From Lachnospiraceae bacterium (GTDB lineage Bacteria; Bacillota; Clostridia; Lachnospirales; Lachnospiraceae): 64,000 nt of DNA. The stretch lies in contig JAGKTY010000006.1 of NCBI GenBank assembly GCA_021153185.1, positions 21,471-85,470 of the forward strand, read 5' to 3'. Each line of letters opens with the position of its first letter. Position 1 is the first letter of the stretch. The notes under the pieces were generated by a model, which saw nothing but the letters and a program-made list of their open reading frames with translations, was not told where the DNA came from and did no database searches. Positions 54,660 through 63,667 of this stretch are shown piece after piece. Made by a program: the position numbers and the translations under genes.

Positions 54660-56360
54660 TTATTCTTCGTACGAAACCTTCTTCATCTCCGCAATCGAAG
54701 TAATACCATTGATTACATATTGTGTCGCACTCATACGCAAGGTACGCATGCCGTTTTGGAGCGCCACCTGCTTGATTGCCTCTGCATCACCGCCTCCGGC
54801 AATGACACGCTTGATATCATTGTCAATATCCATAATCTCATAGACACCGATACGTCCGCGGTAGCCTGCATTGTCACAGCTCGCACAGCCGACCGGTTCA
54901 TACACGTCGATATCATATCCATCCAGATACATCAGTGACAATTCCTCAGGTGTCGCAGGACGTTTCTTCTTGCACTTCGGGCAGAGCCTGCGGACAAGTC
55001 GCTGTGCGACGATACCAACCGTCGCATCCGCAATCATGTATGGCGGAAGTCCCATATCCACCAGACGTGTGACGGTACTTGCCGCTGAGTTGGTATGCAA
55101 GGTACTGACTACCAAGTGTCCCGTGATGGAAGCCTGTACCGCGATACCGGCCGTCTCCTCATCACGAATCTCTCCGATCATGATGATATCCGGGTCCTGA
55201 CGAAGAATCGAACGAAGCGCAGACGCGAAGGTCAATCCCGCCTTCGTATTGGTCTGTACCTGATTGATACCGGCGACATTCGCCTCGACAGGGTCCTCTA
55301 CTGTAATGATATTAACATCTTCTTTATTTAATTCGCTAAGTGCTGTATAAAGTGTCGTCGATTTACCGGAACCTGTCGGTCCTGTAACAAGGATGATACC
55401 ATGCGGGTTTGACAGGATATGGTCAAACAGTGCCAAATCGTGCTCATCCAGACCAAGCTCCGCCTTATCTCTCGTAAGGTTACCCTTATTGGTAATACGC
55501 ATTACGACCTTCTCACCATATACGGTAGGCAGGATAGAAACACGGATATCGTACTCTCTACCATCGACAAAGGAAGTAATACGGCCGTCCTGCGGTTTAC
55601 GCTTCTCTGAGATATCCATACCACCGATAACCTTGATACGCGCTACGATGGCAGGAAGCAGTTTAATATTGTATGTAATCTTCTCAAATAAGGCACCATC
55701 AATACGATAACGCACACGAACGCTCTTCTCAAGTGCTTCGATATGAATATCGGATGTACGCTGACGGACTGCCTGTTCTATCATGGAGTTAACGAGCTGT
55801 ACGATCGGGGAAGATGTGACATCTTCATTCATCATACGCTCCATCTCATCTTCTTTGAAGAGATCCGCTCTCTCTTCCTCGTAACTCTTCGCCGCTTTGA
55901 TTGCTTCGCTATTTCCGTAGTAGCGGTCGATTGCAACCATAATCTCCCGAGGCGTCGCTACCATTGGATCAATCATACGGTTCGTAATCATCGACAAATC
56001 ATCAATCGCAAGCATATCCATCGGATCTGCCATCGCCATACGGATGATATTCACATTGCGGCTGTCATACGAAAACGGGATCACCGTATACTTCTTGAGG
56101 AGGTCCGGATCAAATAAACTGATTAGATCATCCGGTATGCGGAACTCTGTCAGATTCGCTCTCTCGAGATGAAGCTGGTTACATAGTGCATCTGCCATCG
56201 CATCATCCGATACGAAGCCCTCCTCCACCAAAAGCTCACCGAGACGTTTCTTCTTCTCCTTCTGAAGCTCCAGTGCTTTGTCTAATTTTTCCTGATCGAT
56301 GAGTCCTTCGTTCATAAGGATATCACCGATTCTCATTTTACGTCTGCTACTAAATCCCAT
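54660..56360 (-). CDS. pilB: PilB/GspE pilus extension ATPase
   Basis: A 566-residue secretion ATPase. An N-terminal MshEN-like domain (GDILMNEGLIDQEKLDKAL) lies at about 10-150. Walker A is GPTGSGKSTT near residue 325; Walker B is DIIMIGEIRDEETA. The four-cysteine zinc site CPKC...CASC is near 460-490. It powers pilus extension. I start at the ATG at 56360 (MGFSSRRK), with AAGGGG 8 bases upstream; the frame continues to 56381 without a ribosome site. The MshEN domain often binds c-di-GMP, which would link pili and motor (PilZ protein) to the same signal. Confidence 0.96.
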   Translation of the reverse strand: MGFSSRRKMRIGDILMNEGLIDQEKLDKALELQKEKKKRLGELLVEEGFVSDDAMADALCNQLHLERANLTEFRIPDDLISLFDPDLLKKYTVIPFSYDSRNVNIIRMAMADPMDMLAIDDLSMITNRMIDPMVATPREIMVAIDRYYGNSEAIKAAKSYEEERADLFKEDEMERMMNEDVTSSPIVQLVNSMIEQAVRQRTSDIHIEALEKSVRVRYRIDGALFEKITYNIKLLPAIVARIKVIGGMDISEKRKPQDGRITSFVDGREYDIRVSILPTVYGEKVVMRITNKGNLTRDKAELGLDEHDLALFDHILSNPHGIILVTGPTGSGKSTTLYTALSELNKEDVNIITVEDPVEANVAGINQVQTNTKAGLTFASALRSILRQDPDIIMIGEIRDEETAGIAVQASITGHLVVSTLHTNSAASTVTRLVDMGLPPYMIADATVGIVAQRLVRRLCPKCKKKRPATPEELSLMYLDGYDIDVYEPVGCASCDNAGYRGRIGVYEIMDIDNDIKRVIAGGGDAEAIKQVALQNGMRTLRMSATQYVINGITSIAEMKKVSYEE

Positions 56361-56424
56361 TGGACAAACCCCTTTTGGCACAATCTAGGCATACTACACC
56401 CAAATATATGTATTTTATGTTAAC

Positions 56425-56453
56425 ATTCTACCATCCACATTTTGTGATGTCAA
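56425..56453 (-). promoter_or_regulatory. Sigma-A-type promoter of the type IV pilus operon
   Basis: On the minus strand: perfect -35 TTGACA (56448-56453), 17-base spacer, -10 TAGAAT (56425-56430). The leader is about 60 bases and holds no riboswitch that I can see. Confidence 0.88.
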
Positions 56454-56518
56454 ACACTAATGTTTCAAAATGTTTCGTAAAAGTTTACAATTTTTTTACA
56501 TTTTTGTCGTGAATATGC

Positions 56519-56552
56519 ACAAAGAGCACCAATTCTTTTTGGTACTCTTTGT
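56519..56552. terminator. Stem-loop after the 561-residue membrane protein gene
   Basis: The plus-strand arms ACAAAGAGCACCAA and TTGGTACTCTTTGT pair over 14 positions around a 6-base loop. Neither flank has a good T-run, so termination may be weak. It separates the membrane protein gene from the pilus promoter. Confidence 0.6.
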
Positions 56553-56607
56553 TATGTCGATTTACAGAAACGCTCCTATTATGTAAACCTTTGCGCAATA
56601 TATTGTT

Positions 56608-58293
56608 CTATTGTTCGTCAATATACTTCATATTGTGTTTCTCTTTGTTCTGCCTCTTCTCCCATTCAATTATCTCAAGTGAAAGCAAATAGGTAATTAA
56701 TGCCATCACAAAACATATTGGGACAAGATATCCCTTTCTCCCCTCCGGCTCAAACAAAAAAACACTTATCATGTTCATTATACAACTTAAAAAGAAACTA
56801 CAGAGTAGTATCTTATTCTTATCAAGCCGAACAACGCCTACTACAAAACAAATAAAAAAGAACCCATAATTTAAAACTCTCATCGCCGGCCATATACTCT
56901 GCTCATAAAGAATATCCGAAAATCCCTTGCACGCATTAAAAAAATAAAATGCACACAAATTGAATCCACGAAAACGCATACCCTCTATCCGTTTGGAATC
57001 ACGTTCTACAACATCATAATTATGTAAAAACATCGTAGTCACTTGGTTATAAAAAGCGCTGGTTTCTTCATCAGCATATTTCCCCCGCATCCCAAATGCA
57101 TTGCTCTCCAAAAACGTTTCATATCTTTCTTTGAGGTAAACACTTGGATTATTCCAATACAGGCGATAACATGCCCGTAAAAAACGATTTTGCTCTGCGT
57201 CACTTTTTAGCGATTGATTGGCATCTCCTATCACAGCATATCTTCTTGCTCTGTATCCATCCAATCCTCCTCCAAGAATTCCTTGCAAATTTGCAAATTC
57301 ATGAATTGTCAGGATATCTTCTTGCGCCCCTTCATATGTAGAATTAACCCCCGGTTGCTGCATGATGTATTGTAACGTGTTCATCTGGTTGACAATCATG
57401 TAATCCTTACCATAATATTTCATATCTCCAAGCTTTTGCGGAATATTTGCAACCACAAAAACGATGACACATAATCCCAGCGCACATGCAATCTTTTTGA
57501 CCTGCCGGCTGTAATTTCGAATGATAACATACAGGTATACCAAACCCAATGAAACATTCTCCATCCTATACGCTACCATCAGGCCAAGTATGGCGCCCAA
57601 TAAAAGATGATACGAAAACGATCTGTTTCTTTGTTCCACGCAGTCCAAAAGCACACTCCCTAAAAAGAATACGCAAATTATTGTATTGATATTGTTCCGA
57701 TACGGATTCACCATGATTTCGAACGTGCTAGGGAAAAGAAGTACCAACCAAATCAACTTATCCCAATGTCTTCCAAAATTTGTTCGAATACGCATTGCCA
57801 GATATGTAATAACACTCAGAAAGCCGGCGCACTGCAATATTGTAATCGTCATCGGATGATATAACACTATCATGCACGCCTGATACAAAACTGATTGATA
57901 AAACCCATGCCAATATTCTACGCATCCGCGTGTTGCCGCAACATACAATTCTGCATTGTCCGTCTCAAGTGTATAGTTCAATGGTGTAACAAGTATACCG
58001 ATAACAACCGACGTGCATACAATCAAAATACATTTGGTTCGTTCATGCTTCATCCCCCAAAAGATTCCATTCCACAAAACTACTATAAGCGCAATTCCAA
58101 GAAGCATTGCAAACAACCCAATCATCATCTGTTCTGTGTGGTCCGATATTACACGCACTCCATTTCTTACCAGCCGTTGTTGCTTCTCTGAAGTACTCAA
58201 CCGGGCAAACCACACACTCAGTCCGACCGCACAATGAAATATAACCAAAACGTACATCACATACTTTGACCAGTTTCTCAATTTACCCCTCAT
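56608..58293 (-). CDS. Polytopic membrane protein, possible glycosyltransferase or polymerase
   Basis: A 561-residue protein with about 10-12 hydrophobic segments. A large extracytoplasmic loop lies at about residues 290-420 (YYGKDYMIVNQMNTLQYIM onwards). The topology, an early acidic loop (TLETDNAELYVAATRG) and the tryptophan/tyrosine-rich loop suggest a lipid-linked sugar transferase (GT-C fold) or a polysaccharide polymerase, but no diagnostic motif is clear. AGAGGG precedes the ATG. It is divergent from the YfhO gene. Confidence 0.8.
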   Translation of the reverse strand: MRGKLRNWSKYVMYVLVIFHCAVGLSVWFARLSTSEKQQRLVRNGVRVISDHTEQMMIGLFAMLLGIALIVVLWNGIFWGMKHERTKCILIVCTSVVIGILVTPLNYTLETDNAELYVAATRGCVEYWHGFYQSVLYQACMIVLYHPMTITILQCAGFLSVITYLAMRIRTNFGRHWDKLIWLVLLFPSTFEIMVNPYRNNINTIICVFFLGSVLLDCVEQRNRSFSYHLLLGAILGLMVAYRMENVSLGLVYLYVIIRNYSRQVKKIACALGLCVIVFVVANIPQKLGDMKYYGKDYMIVNQMNTLQYIMQQPGVNSTYEGAQEDILTIHEFANLQGILGGGLDGYRARRYAVIGDANQSLKSDAEQNRFLRACYRLYWNNPSVYLKERYETFLESNAFGMRGKYADEETSAFYNQVTTMFLHNYDVVERDSKRIEGMRFRGFNLCAFYFFNACKGFSDILYEQSIWPAMRVLNYGFFFICFVVGVVRLDKNKILLCSFFLSCIMNMISVFLFEPEGRKGYLVPICFVMALITYLLSLEIIEWEKRQNKEKHNMKYIDEQ

Positions 58294-58315
58294 TACAATT
58301 CCCTCTTATCTCTTG

Positions 58316-58344
58316 TTTAATTTACAATACAAATATGATATACT
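58316..58344 (+). promoter_or_regulatory. Promoter for the YfhO-family gene
   Basis: -35 TTTAAT (58316-58321), 17-base spacer, extended -10 TGATATACT (58336-58344). The -10 overlaps the divergent promoter at 58335-58363. Confidence 0.6.
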
Positions 58345-58363
58345 ACAGCAAAAAGCATGTAAA
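58335..58363 (-). promoter_or_regulatory. Promoter for the 561-residue membrane protein gene
   Basis: On the minus strand: -35 TTTACA (58358-58363), 17-base spacer, -10 TATCAT (58335-58340). Confidence 0.55.
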
Positions 58364-58375
58364 GGTAGTAATCGT

Positions 58376-61300
58376 ATGAAAAATTTTAAAATAATCCAAA
58401 CAAATGTCAAAAGAATGTTTCTTACCGCTTTATTGACATTCCTTCCCCAATTAGCGTTACATATTGTATACGCCGGGAACACCCAAGCCATGATACCGGG
58501 AGCGTTCGCTCCTGTGTCAATTGCATTCAGTGTCCTTGCGTCACTGACTATGCTATTATACTTTTCTATGTCAGGACGTTTTCAATTGCTTTCCTCATCA
58601 TGGATTGTTCTTGGTGCAAGTGCATATGGCTTATCTTCCTTCTGCCTTGCACAGACCTATGATTTTAAAATTCTTTTGTGCTTTACGCTTTTCCCACTAC
58701 TATTCGGTCTTTTTGAACGTTCATACTTTGATGACACCAACTGTTTTATGTTTGTAATTTTATTATCGTGTCTGTTAATCGTCACACCTCAACATGCGTT
58801 ACCGATTTGGTCTGTACTATTTGTGTTTAATATTATCTCCGTATGCACGCGCAAAATAAAACTTTCCAATGCATTATCTTGCAGCGTTTTTTTGCTGTTT
58901 GCGTTTTTACTTGCAGCATTCCGCACTTTCAGTTATTTATCAGAACAAGCAACTCTGGATGCTTTACAGTATCAGGGTTTTTTTGCATCTTATGCACCTT
59001 TTGTATGGTTTTCACGCTTATTTACAGGAAGCAGCACGGCAATCGCGCTTTCATCTGCAAACGGCTTTAATATCACATTTGGTTTGTTCTTTTTGCTGTT
59101 GTGTTTTGTATACTTCTTTTCCTATAAACTGTTTAAAAAAGAGTATTCTTCCGATGTTGCTTTGCTGATTTTTTTAGCCGCTTGCATGACCTTTTCTCCA
59201 TTGAGATATATCGTCACATTTGGTCAGACAAGTGCTGAGACCGTCAGTTTCTCGTATCTATTTGTTTTCCTTTGCCTGTGCATTTCCATGAAAGCACTCG
59301 GCGTCATAAAGGACCTTTCCGCAAAACAGGCAGGATTATCTTGTATTTCATATCTCGCTCTCATTGCATTGACTTTTATATTTGCACCCCATAATTTTAT
59401 GCAAATATCGAAATACACTATCCTTTTCTTTGCAATTGCATACGCAGCTCTCCTGGCATCATATACCATGTCAAAAGGAAAAATAAACCCATCTCTTCTT
59501 TTGACATGTCTGATTGTTGTCGAATTGTGTCTAAATGCATTTATATGCACGAATTATAATCTCATTCCAACATCATGTGATGCATCGGACCAGTATGACG
59601 TGCTTTCTCCATTGCTACAAGATACTACAACGCAAGAGGCATCCGCAGAGTCCGATACAGACAACACTTCCAGCCAAAACGAATACAACGATTTCATTAA
59701 TTCGCATCGTGATATCGAACTTGAGGCCATGCTGGTACAATTAAATAGAGTAACGCAACTAGCCGGAGATTCAGTTGACTTTACCAACGATTCTTTGTAT
59801 CCGACAACACTTGATCGCGCAAACGAAACGTGTCATTTCCTTGGAATCAAAGAGAATCTGTTAGAACCGATTGATATTGATATCAACTTCACACCAAGCA
59901 AGCACTATTCTTTTAGCCGAGCAGTAGATGAGGCTCCTCTTTATTCCATTGAGCGGCTTAACTTTGATGAAGATTTTTCTCCGGATTGTCTCGTTACCTA
60001 TCGCATAAAACCGGAAACGTCTTTATCTCAGTGCCGTGTTCTGATTACCTCAAATTTAGACGGTCTTTTGCCTGTTTTTGAATATAACGGAGCCGGTGCA
60101 ATTTACGCAAAGCTTCTGATTCCGGCACAAAATGCAACATGCAAAATCATTAAATTCAGTGCCTATGTCATAAATGACGCCGTACTGAAACAGCTTTCAT
60201 CCCGTATAAATGCATATACGTCCCAAGCGGTATCCCGCATTACCACTGTGGATTATGTTGGACTAATCATTTCTTGCATTACATTTATGCTATTTATTTT
60301 GTGTATAATGCGACGCAAGTTATTTTTTGAAACATGCTTCAAAAAAGCTGAAGCGTTGGCAGATAAGCTGCTTTCTTCAAAGCTGTGCAGATTTGTCTGC
60401 AGCAATTATATGTATATTTTGGCATTCCTGATTCCATCCATGATATACATTTGCTCCCTCATCCTTGTAGATTGCAAGCCTTTTGGTTCAAACAGTATAT
60501 TAGACCAGGACGGTCTCGGTCTTACCCTTCCATCCTTTATGGATGCATATTATAACCTCAAAAAAGGAAATACGTATGTCAGCTTAAACGGTGGCTACGG
60601 ATACTCGCTATTTAGTACCAATCCACTCATTCATTTGACCCTGTTTTACAAACTGCTCCCGGCAACTGCCATCGAGCCTCTCATTCTGTTAGGCGAGGGA
60701 TTCTGTCTCGGATTATGCGGTTTCTTTATGGCTTACTATCTGACACACAGATGTAACCGAAGAGCTGCTTTTAAGAAACATCCTCTTCTTTTGTTTTCGT
60801 CATGCATCTACGCCTTGAACGCCTATATGTTGTCAATGCACGGATTTACAGGCTGGTACTTCTTTTATATGCTCGTGCCGCTTGTCATTCTGTCGCTCGA
60901 CTACCTGATATACCAAAAACGGCTTGCTCCATATATCATCACACTCACATTATGTATGATGATAAACATATATCTTGCGCTCTATTTGTGTTTGTTTTTG
61001 ATCATTTGGTTTTTTACCTATCGGTTTACAGGTTTAAAAGATTTCCTTTCAAAAGGAATCCGCTTTGCACTTTGCTCAATATTATGTGCGGGAAACAGCA
61101 TCTTTGTCATTGCAAGTATTTATTTTGGGACATCCTTTTCAAATTATAAAGACCAAGATAGCATTTTCCCAAAACCGGGACTTCACACAAATTACCTAAA
61201 CATCTTGAAACAACAGATGGTCTTTCCTGCCACCACTGCAATCACAAATGATGATGGTTACGTGAGCTCTTATTTCGGCATTATCACGCTACTATTACTG

Positions 61301-62959
61301 ATGTTGTTTATATTACGACGCGGTGTTAAACTTTCCGAAAAACTAAGACGCCTGATTCCTATTGCAATCCTCTATTGGTGTTTTAACGGCAAAATCATGT
61401 CGTATATTTGGAATGGCTTCCACTATCAGTCCAAGGTACCAAACCGCTATGCATTCTTACTCATGTTCATGATTGCTGAATTGACCTATGATGTACTCAT
61501 ACGGTTCAAAGCCTCTGACAAAATGCGGATATTAATCAGCTCTATTGTCATAAGCGTAGCATTTATTGGTTGCAAGCTTTACAATGAAGACATCTCTACT
61601 GTTTCGTTTGCATTTTCGATTGTATTTATCACAATTTACGTATTATGTGTATTCTTATATAGCAAAAGAAAACGTTGTATGCAGCTTGCCATGACTTGTA
61701 TTTTGATTGCAGAACTGACTGCAAATGTGCTTTATACAACAAAACATTATGATTATACCGCAATACATGAATATGGAAATTATACAGAAATCGCGCATAA
61801 CATAAATGAGGGCTTAATGAAAGACAATACCTTCTCGCGTATACAGTTTCCTGCCCATTCAGTTTACAATGGGGCATTGTACAATGCAGCTTCTGTCAGC
61901 TTATTTAACTCATTTGTAAATCTTTATCAAACGAACACGAACAGTTTATACGGCTATTTGAGTGCCGTCAATTTCACCCGCAGTAACCATATCGGTTCCT
62001 TGTTTGGTAACATGTTATCAGCAACCGAATATATTATGTATCCATATGCTTCCAATGAAGTAAACAATGATTTGACACAATATGAATATATTGGAGACAA
62101 CGGAAGATATTATGTTTTCAAAAACCCACGCAAAGTTTCCCTCGGTTTCTATCTCCCAAGCGAAGCCCTCACACATCAGGATAAGCTTAACGATGCAGAA
62201 ACGCTATGGAATCACATGCTGCACGATTATACTGATAACAAGGATATCCTGCTCTCAAAACACTTGGCATACTCGACCAAGCCGAATACCTGGAATCGTT
62301 TTTATTTTACAGATTCTACCGACAAAGTTCTTTCACCTGAGAAAGTGCAAGAACAGATACTCGACTATAATTTGAATTCCAACTCCAGCAGTTACAGTTA
62401 TCCCTCTATTCGACTGCATGTTGATTTCATTGCGGATACAGATGGCTTTGCGTACATTGCACCAAATGAATACATTGCTCTAAAAGAGGTCAAAGAAGGA
62501 GAGCATGTATCTCTTGATATCAATTATCCAAATACGTCTTATTTGCCTTCTGATACGTTACAGCTTGTAACTGAAAATATCGACTCGCTTAATCAGCTTT
62601 ATAATCAGATTGTAGCAAATCAATTGGAAAATATTATCGTTCATGACAACATGATTGAAGGAACAGTAGACTATGAAAAGGACGGCTACACTTTCTATTC
62701 TCTGGCCTACGATAAAAGCTGGCATGCCTATATTGATGGTGAGGAAGTTGAAGTAGAAGATCCATATTACTCATGCCTTGCAGTCAAGACACCGGCCGGA
62801 AAACACACAATTACGTTGAAATATATTCCATATGGCATGTGGCCAAGCAAGTTTATCTCACTTGGATTTATTATTTTATCAATCATTTACTGCTTCATAT
62901 ATTCCAGATACCAGAGAAGAAAAAATATCCAAATCAATTATCTGCAGGATAGTGAGTAA
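58376..62959 (+). CDS. Giant YfhO-family membrane protein
   Basis: A 1527-residue protein and the only large plus-strand gene. I start at the ATG at 58376 (MKNFKIIQTN), with AAAGG 10 bases upstream. Residues 1-395 hold about 11 membrane segments, then an extracytoplasmic domain (about 400-625) and a helix at about 635. From about 680 a second unit starts that matches the YfhO family: the opening loop FGSNSILDQDGLG, about 12 helices and the closing beta-sandwich (FYSLAYDKSWHAYIDGEEVE, then PAGKHTITLKYIPYG). YfhO members act in glycosylation of teichoic acids or surface polymers in Firmicutes. YfhO proteins are usually about 800-900 residues, so the first half is an added membrane module. Confidence 0.88.
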   Translation: MKNFKIIQTNVKRMFLTALLTFLPQLALHIVYAGNTQAMIPGAFAPVSIAFSVLASLTMLLYFSMSGRFQLLSSSWIVLGASAYGLSSFCLAQTYDFKILLCFTLFPLLFGLFERSYFDDTNCFMFVILLSCLLIVTPQHALPIWSVLFVFNIISVCTRKIKLSNALSCSVFLLFAFLLAAFRTFSYLSEQATLDALQYQGFFASYAPFVWFSRLFTGSSTAIALSSANGFNITFGLFFLLLCFVYFFSYKLFKKEYSSDVALLIFLAACMTFSPLRYIVTFGQTSAETVSFSYLFVFLCLCISMKALGVIKDLSAKQAGLSCISYLALIALTFIFAPHNFMQISKYTILFFAIAYAALLASYTMSKGKINPSLLLTCLIVVELCLNAFICTNYNLIPTSCDASDQYDVLSPLLQDTTTQEASAESDTDNTSSQNEYNDFINSHRDIELEAMLVQLNRVTQLAGDSVDFTNDSLYPTTLDRANETCHFLGIKENLLEPIDIDINFTPSKHYSFSRAVDEAPLYSIERLNFDEDFSPDCLVTYRIKPETSLSQCRVLITSNLDGLLPVFEYNGAGAIYAKLLIPAQNATCKIIKFSAYVINDAVLKQLSSRINAYTSQAVSRITTVDYVGLIISCITFMLFILCIMRRKLFFETCFKKAEALADKLLSSKLCRFVCSNYMYILAFLIPSMIYICSLILVDCKPFGSNSILDQDGLGLTLPSFMDAYYNLKKGNTYVSLNGGYGYSLFSTNPLIHLTLFYKLLPATAIEPLILLGEGFCLGLCGFFMAYYLTHRCNRRAAFKKHPLLLFSSCIYALNAYMLSMHGFTGWYFFYMLVPLVILSLDYLIYQKRLAPYIITLTLCMMINIYLALYLCLFLIIWFFTYRFTGLKDFLSKGIRFALCSILCAGNSIFVIASIYFGTSFSNYKDQDSIFPKPGLHTNYLNILKQQMVFPATTAITNDDGYVSSYFGIITLLLLMLFILRRGVKLSEKLRRLIPIAILYWCFNGKIMSYIWNGFHYQSKVPNRYAFLLMFMIAELTYDVLIRFKASDKMRILISSIVISVAFIGCKLYNEDISTVSFAFSIVFITIYVLCVFLYSKRKRCMQLAMTCILIAELTANVLYTTKHYDYTAIHEYGNYTEIAHNINEGLMKDNTFSRIQFPAHSVYNGALYNAASVSLFNSFVNLYQTNTNSLYGYLSAVNFTRSNHIGSLFGNMLSATEYIMYPYASNEVNNDLTQYEYIGDNGRYYVFKNPRKVSLGFYLPSEALTHQDKLNDAETLWNHMLHDYTDNKDILLSKHLAYSTKPNTWNRFYFTDSTDKVLSPEKVQEQILDYNLNSNSSSYSYPSIRLHVDFIADTDGFAYIAPNEYIALKEVKEGEHVSLDINYPNTSYLPSDTLQLVTENIDSLNQLYNQIVANQLENIIVHDNMIEGTVDYEKDGYTFYSLAYDKSWHAYIDGEEVEVEDPYYSCLAVKTPAGKHTITLKYIPYGMWPSKFISLGFIILSIIYCFIYSRYQRRKNIQINYLQDSE

Positions 62960-62980
62960 TATCAAATTAATTGTAAACAT

Positions 62981-63015
62981 GAAATGAGGACAGCCAAATT
63001 GGTTGTCCTCATTTC
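62981..63015. terminator. Strong stem-loop between the YfhO gene and the small ORF
   Basis: Arms GAAATGAGGACAGCC and GGTTGTCCTCATTTC pair over 15 positions (one G-T) with an AAATT loop. It lies 21 bases after the YfhO stop and 14 bases past the end of the convergent small ORF, so it could end both. No T-run follows on the plus strand. Confidence 0.65.
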
Positions 63016-63029
63016 TGGAATGCTCCATA

Positions 63030-63149
63030 TCATTTTTTCTTTAATTCGATAAACTGGTCTTCTAAACAACGTCCACACTTTTCTGTCCGAATAAGAGCCT
63101 CCTCTTTAATGTTGATTCTTTTTTCATTTAAACGATTACTTATAAACAT
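63030..63149 (-). CDS. Possible 39-residue CxxC peptide
   Basis: An ORF of 39 residues (MFISNRLNEKRINIKEEALI, then RTEKCGRCLEDQFIELKKK). The ATG has GAGGG 6 bases upstream, which is better than chance. The C-G-R-C pair could bind zinc or form a redox centre. It lies in the 345-base gap between the YfhO stop and the glycosyltransferase remnant; the rest of that gap is AT-rich and I see no other gene in it. I recognise no family. It may be a real small protein, or the tail of a decayed gene. Confidence 0.45.
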   Translation of the reverse strand: MFISNRLNEKRINIKEEALIRTEKCGRCLEDQFIELKKK

Positions 63150-63304
63150 ATTATTCCCTCTCTCATTCATTTATCTTATATTTTTCATCTATCCCGATAC
63201 ACATGCATAAATGAATTCTTTATATTTGTTTCCGACCCTTTATTTAAAGAAGTTCATATATACTCTGAAAAATAAACATTCATTCGGCTTTGTTACGACC
63301 TTCT

Positions 63305-63667
63305 CTATTTCTTTATTATTTCCTTAATGACATACTGTGGCGAGTTATTAATACATATGTAGATTCGTCCTACATACTCACCAATCAATCCAAGCATGAC
63401 TAATATCATCCCGCCTACGATTAACAAAATCGAAATCGTAGAACTCCATCCCAGCATAATATCCGCACCTAACAGTTTTCTAATTATTGTAGCAAAGGCA
63501 AATACAAATCCACCAATCGCCATAAAGACACCCATATATGTTCCCCATTCAAGCGGTTTCACTGAAAATGCTGTAAATCCATTAATCCAAAGTCCAAGAA
63601 GTTTTCCAAATGAATATCCAGACTCTCCTTCAATACGTTTTCTATGAATTGTATGAACACATATTCT
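63305..63667 (-). pseudogene. C-terminal remnant of a GtrB/DPM1-type membrane glycosyltransferase
   Basis: The frame reads IHRKRIEGESGYSFGKLLGL, then WINGFTAFSVKPLEWGTYMG, two membrane helices and GLIGEYVGRIYICINNSPQY, the C-terminal third of a family-2 polyprenyl-phosphate glycosyltransferase. The catalytic N-terminal two thirds (DXD region) are absent, and the frame closes at a TAG (63668-63670) where the FkbM frame takes over. No ribosome site precedes any internal start (a GTG at 63562). It is best read as a deletion remnant fused to the FkbM gene. Confidence 0.85.

Noticed and set aside
56361..56424. c-di-GMP riboswitch in the pilus leader
   Set aside because: The leader is about 60 bases and lacks the conserved riboswitch core. 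The flgB leader (about 55 bases) is also too short.
63305..63562. Stand-alone 85-residue membrane protein
   Set aside because: It is the C-terminus of a glycosyltransferase; the GTG start has no ribosome site.
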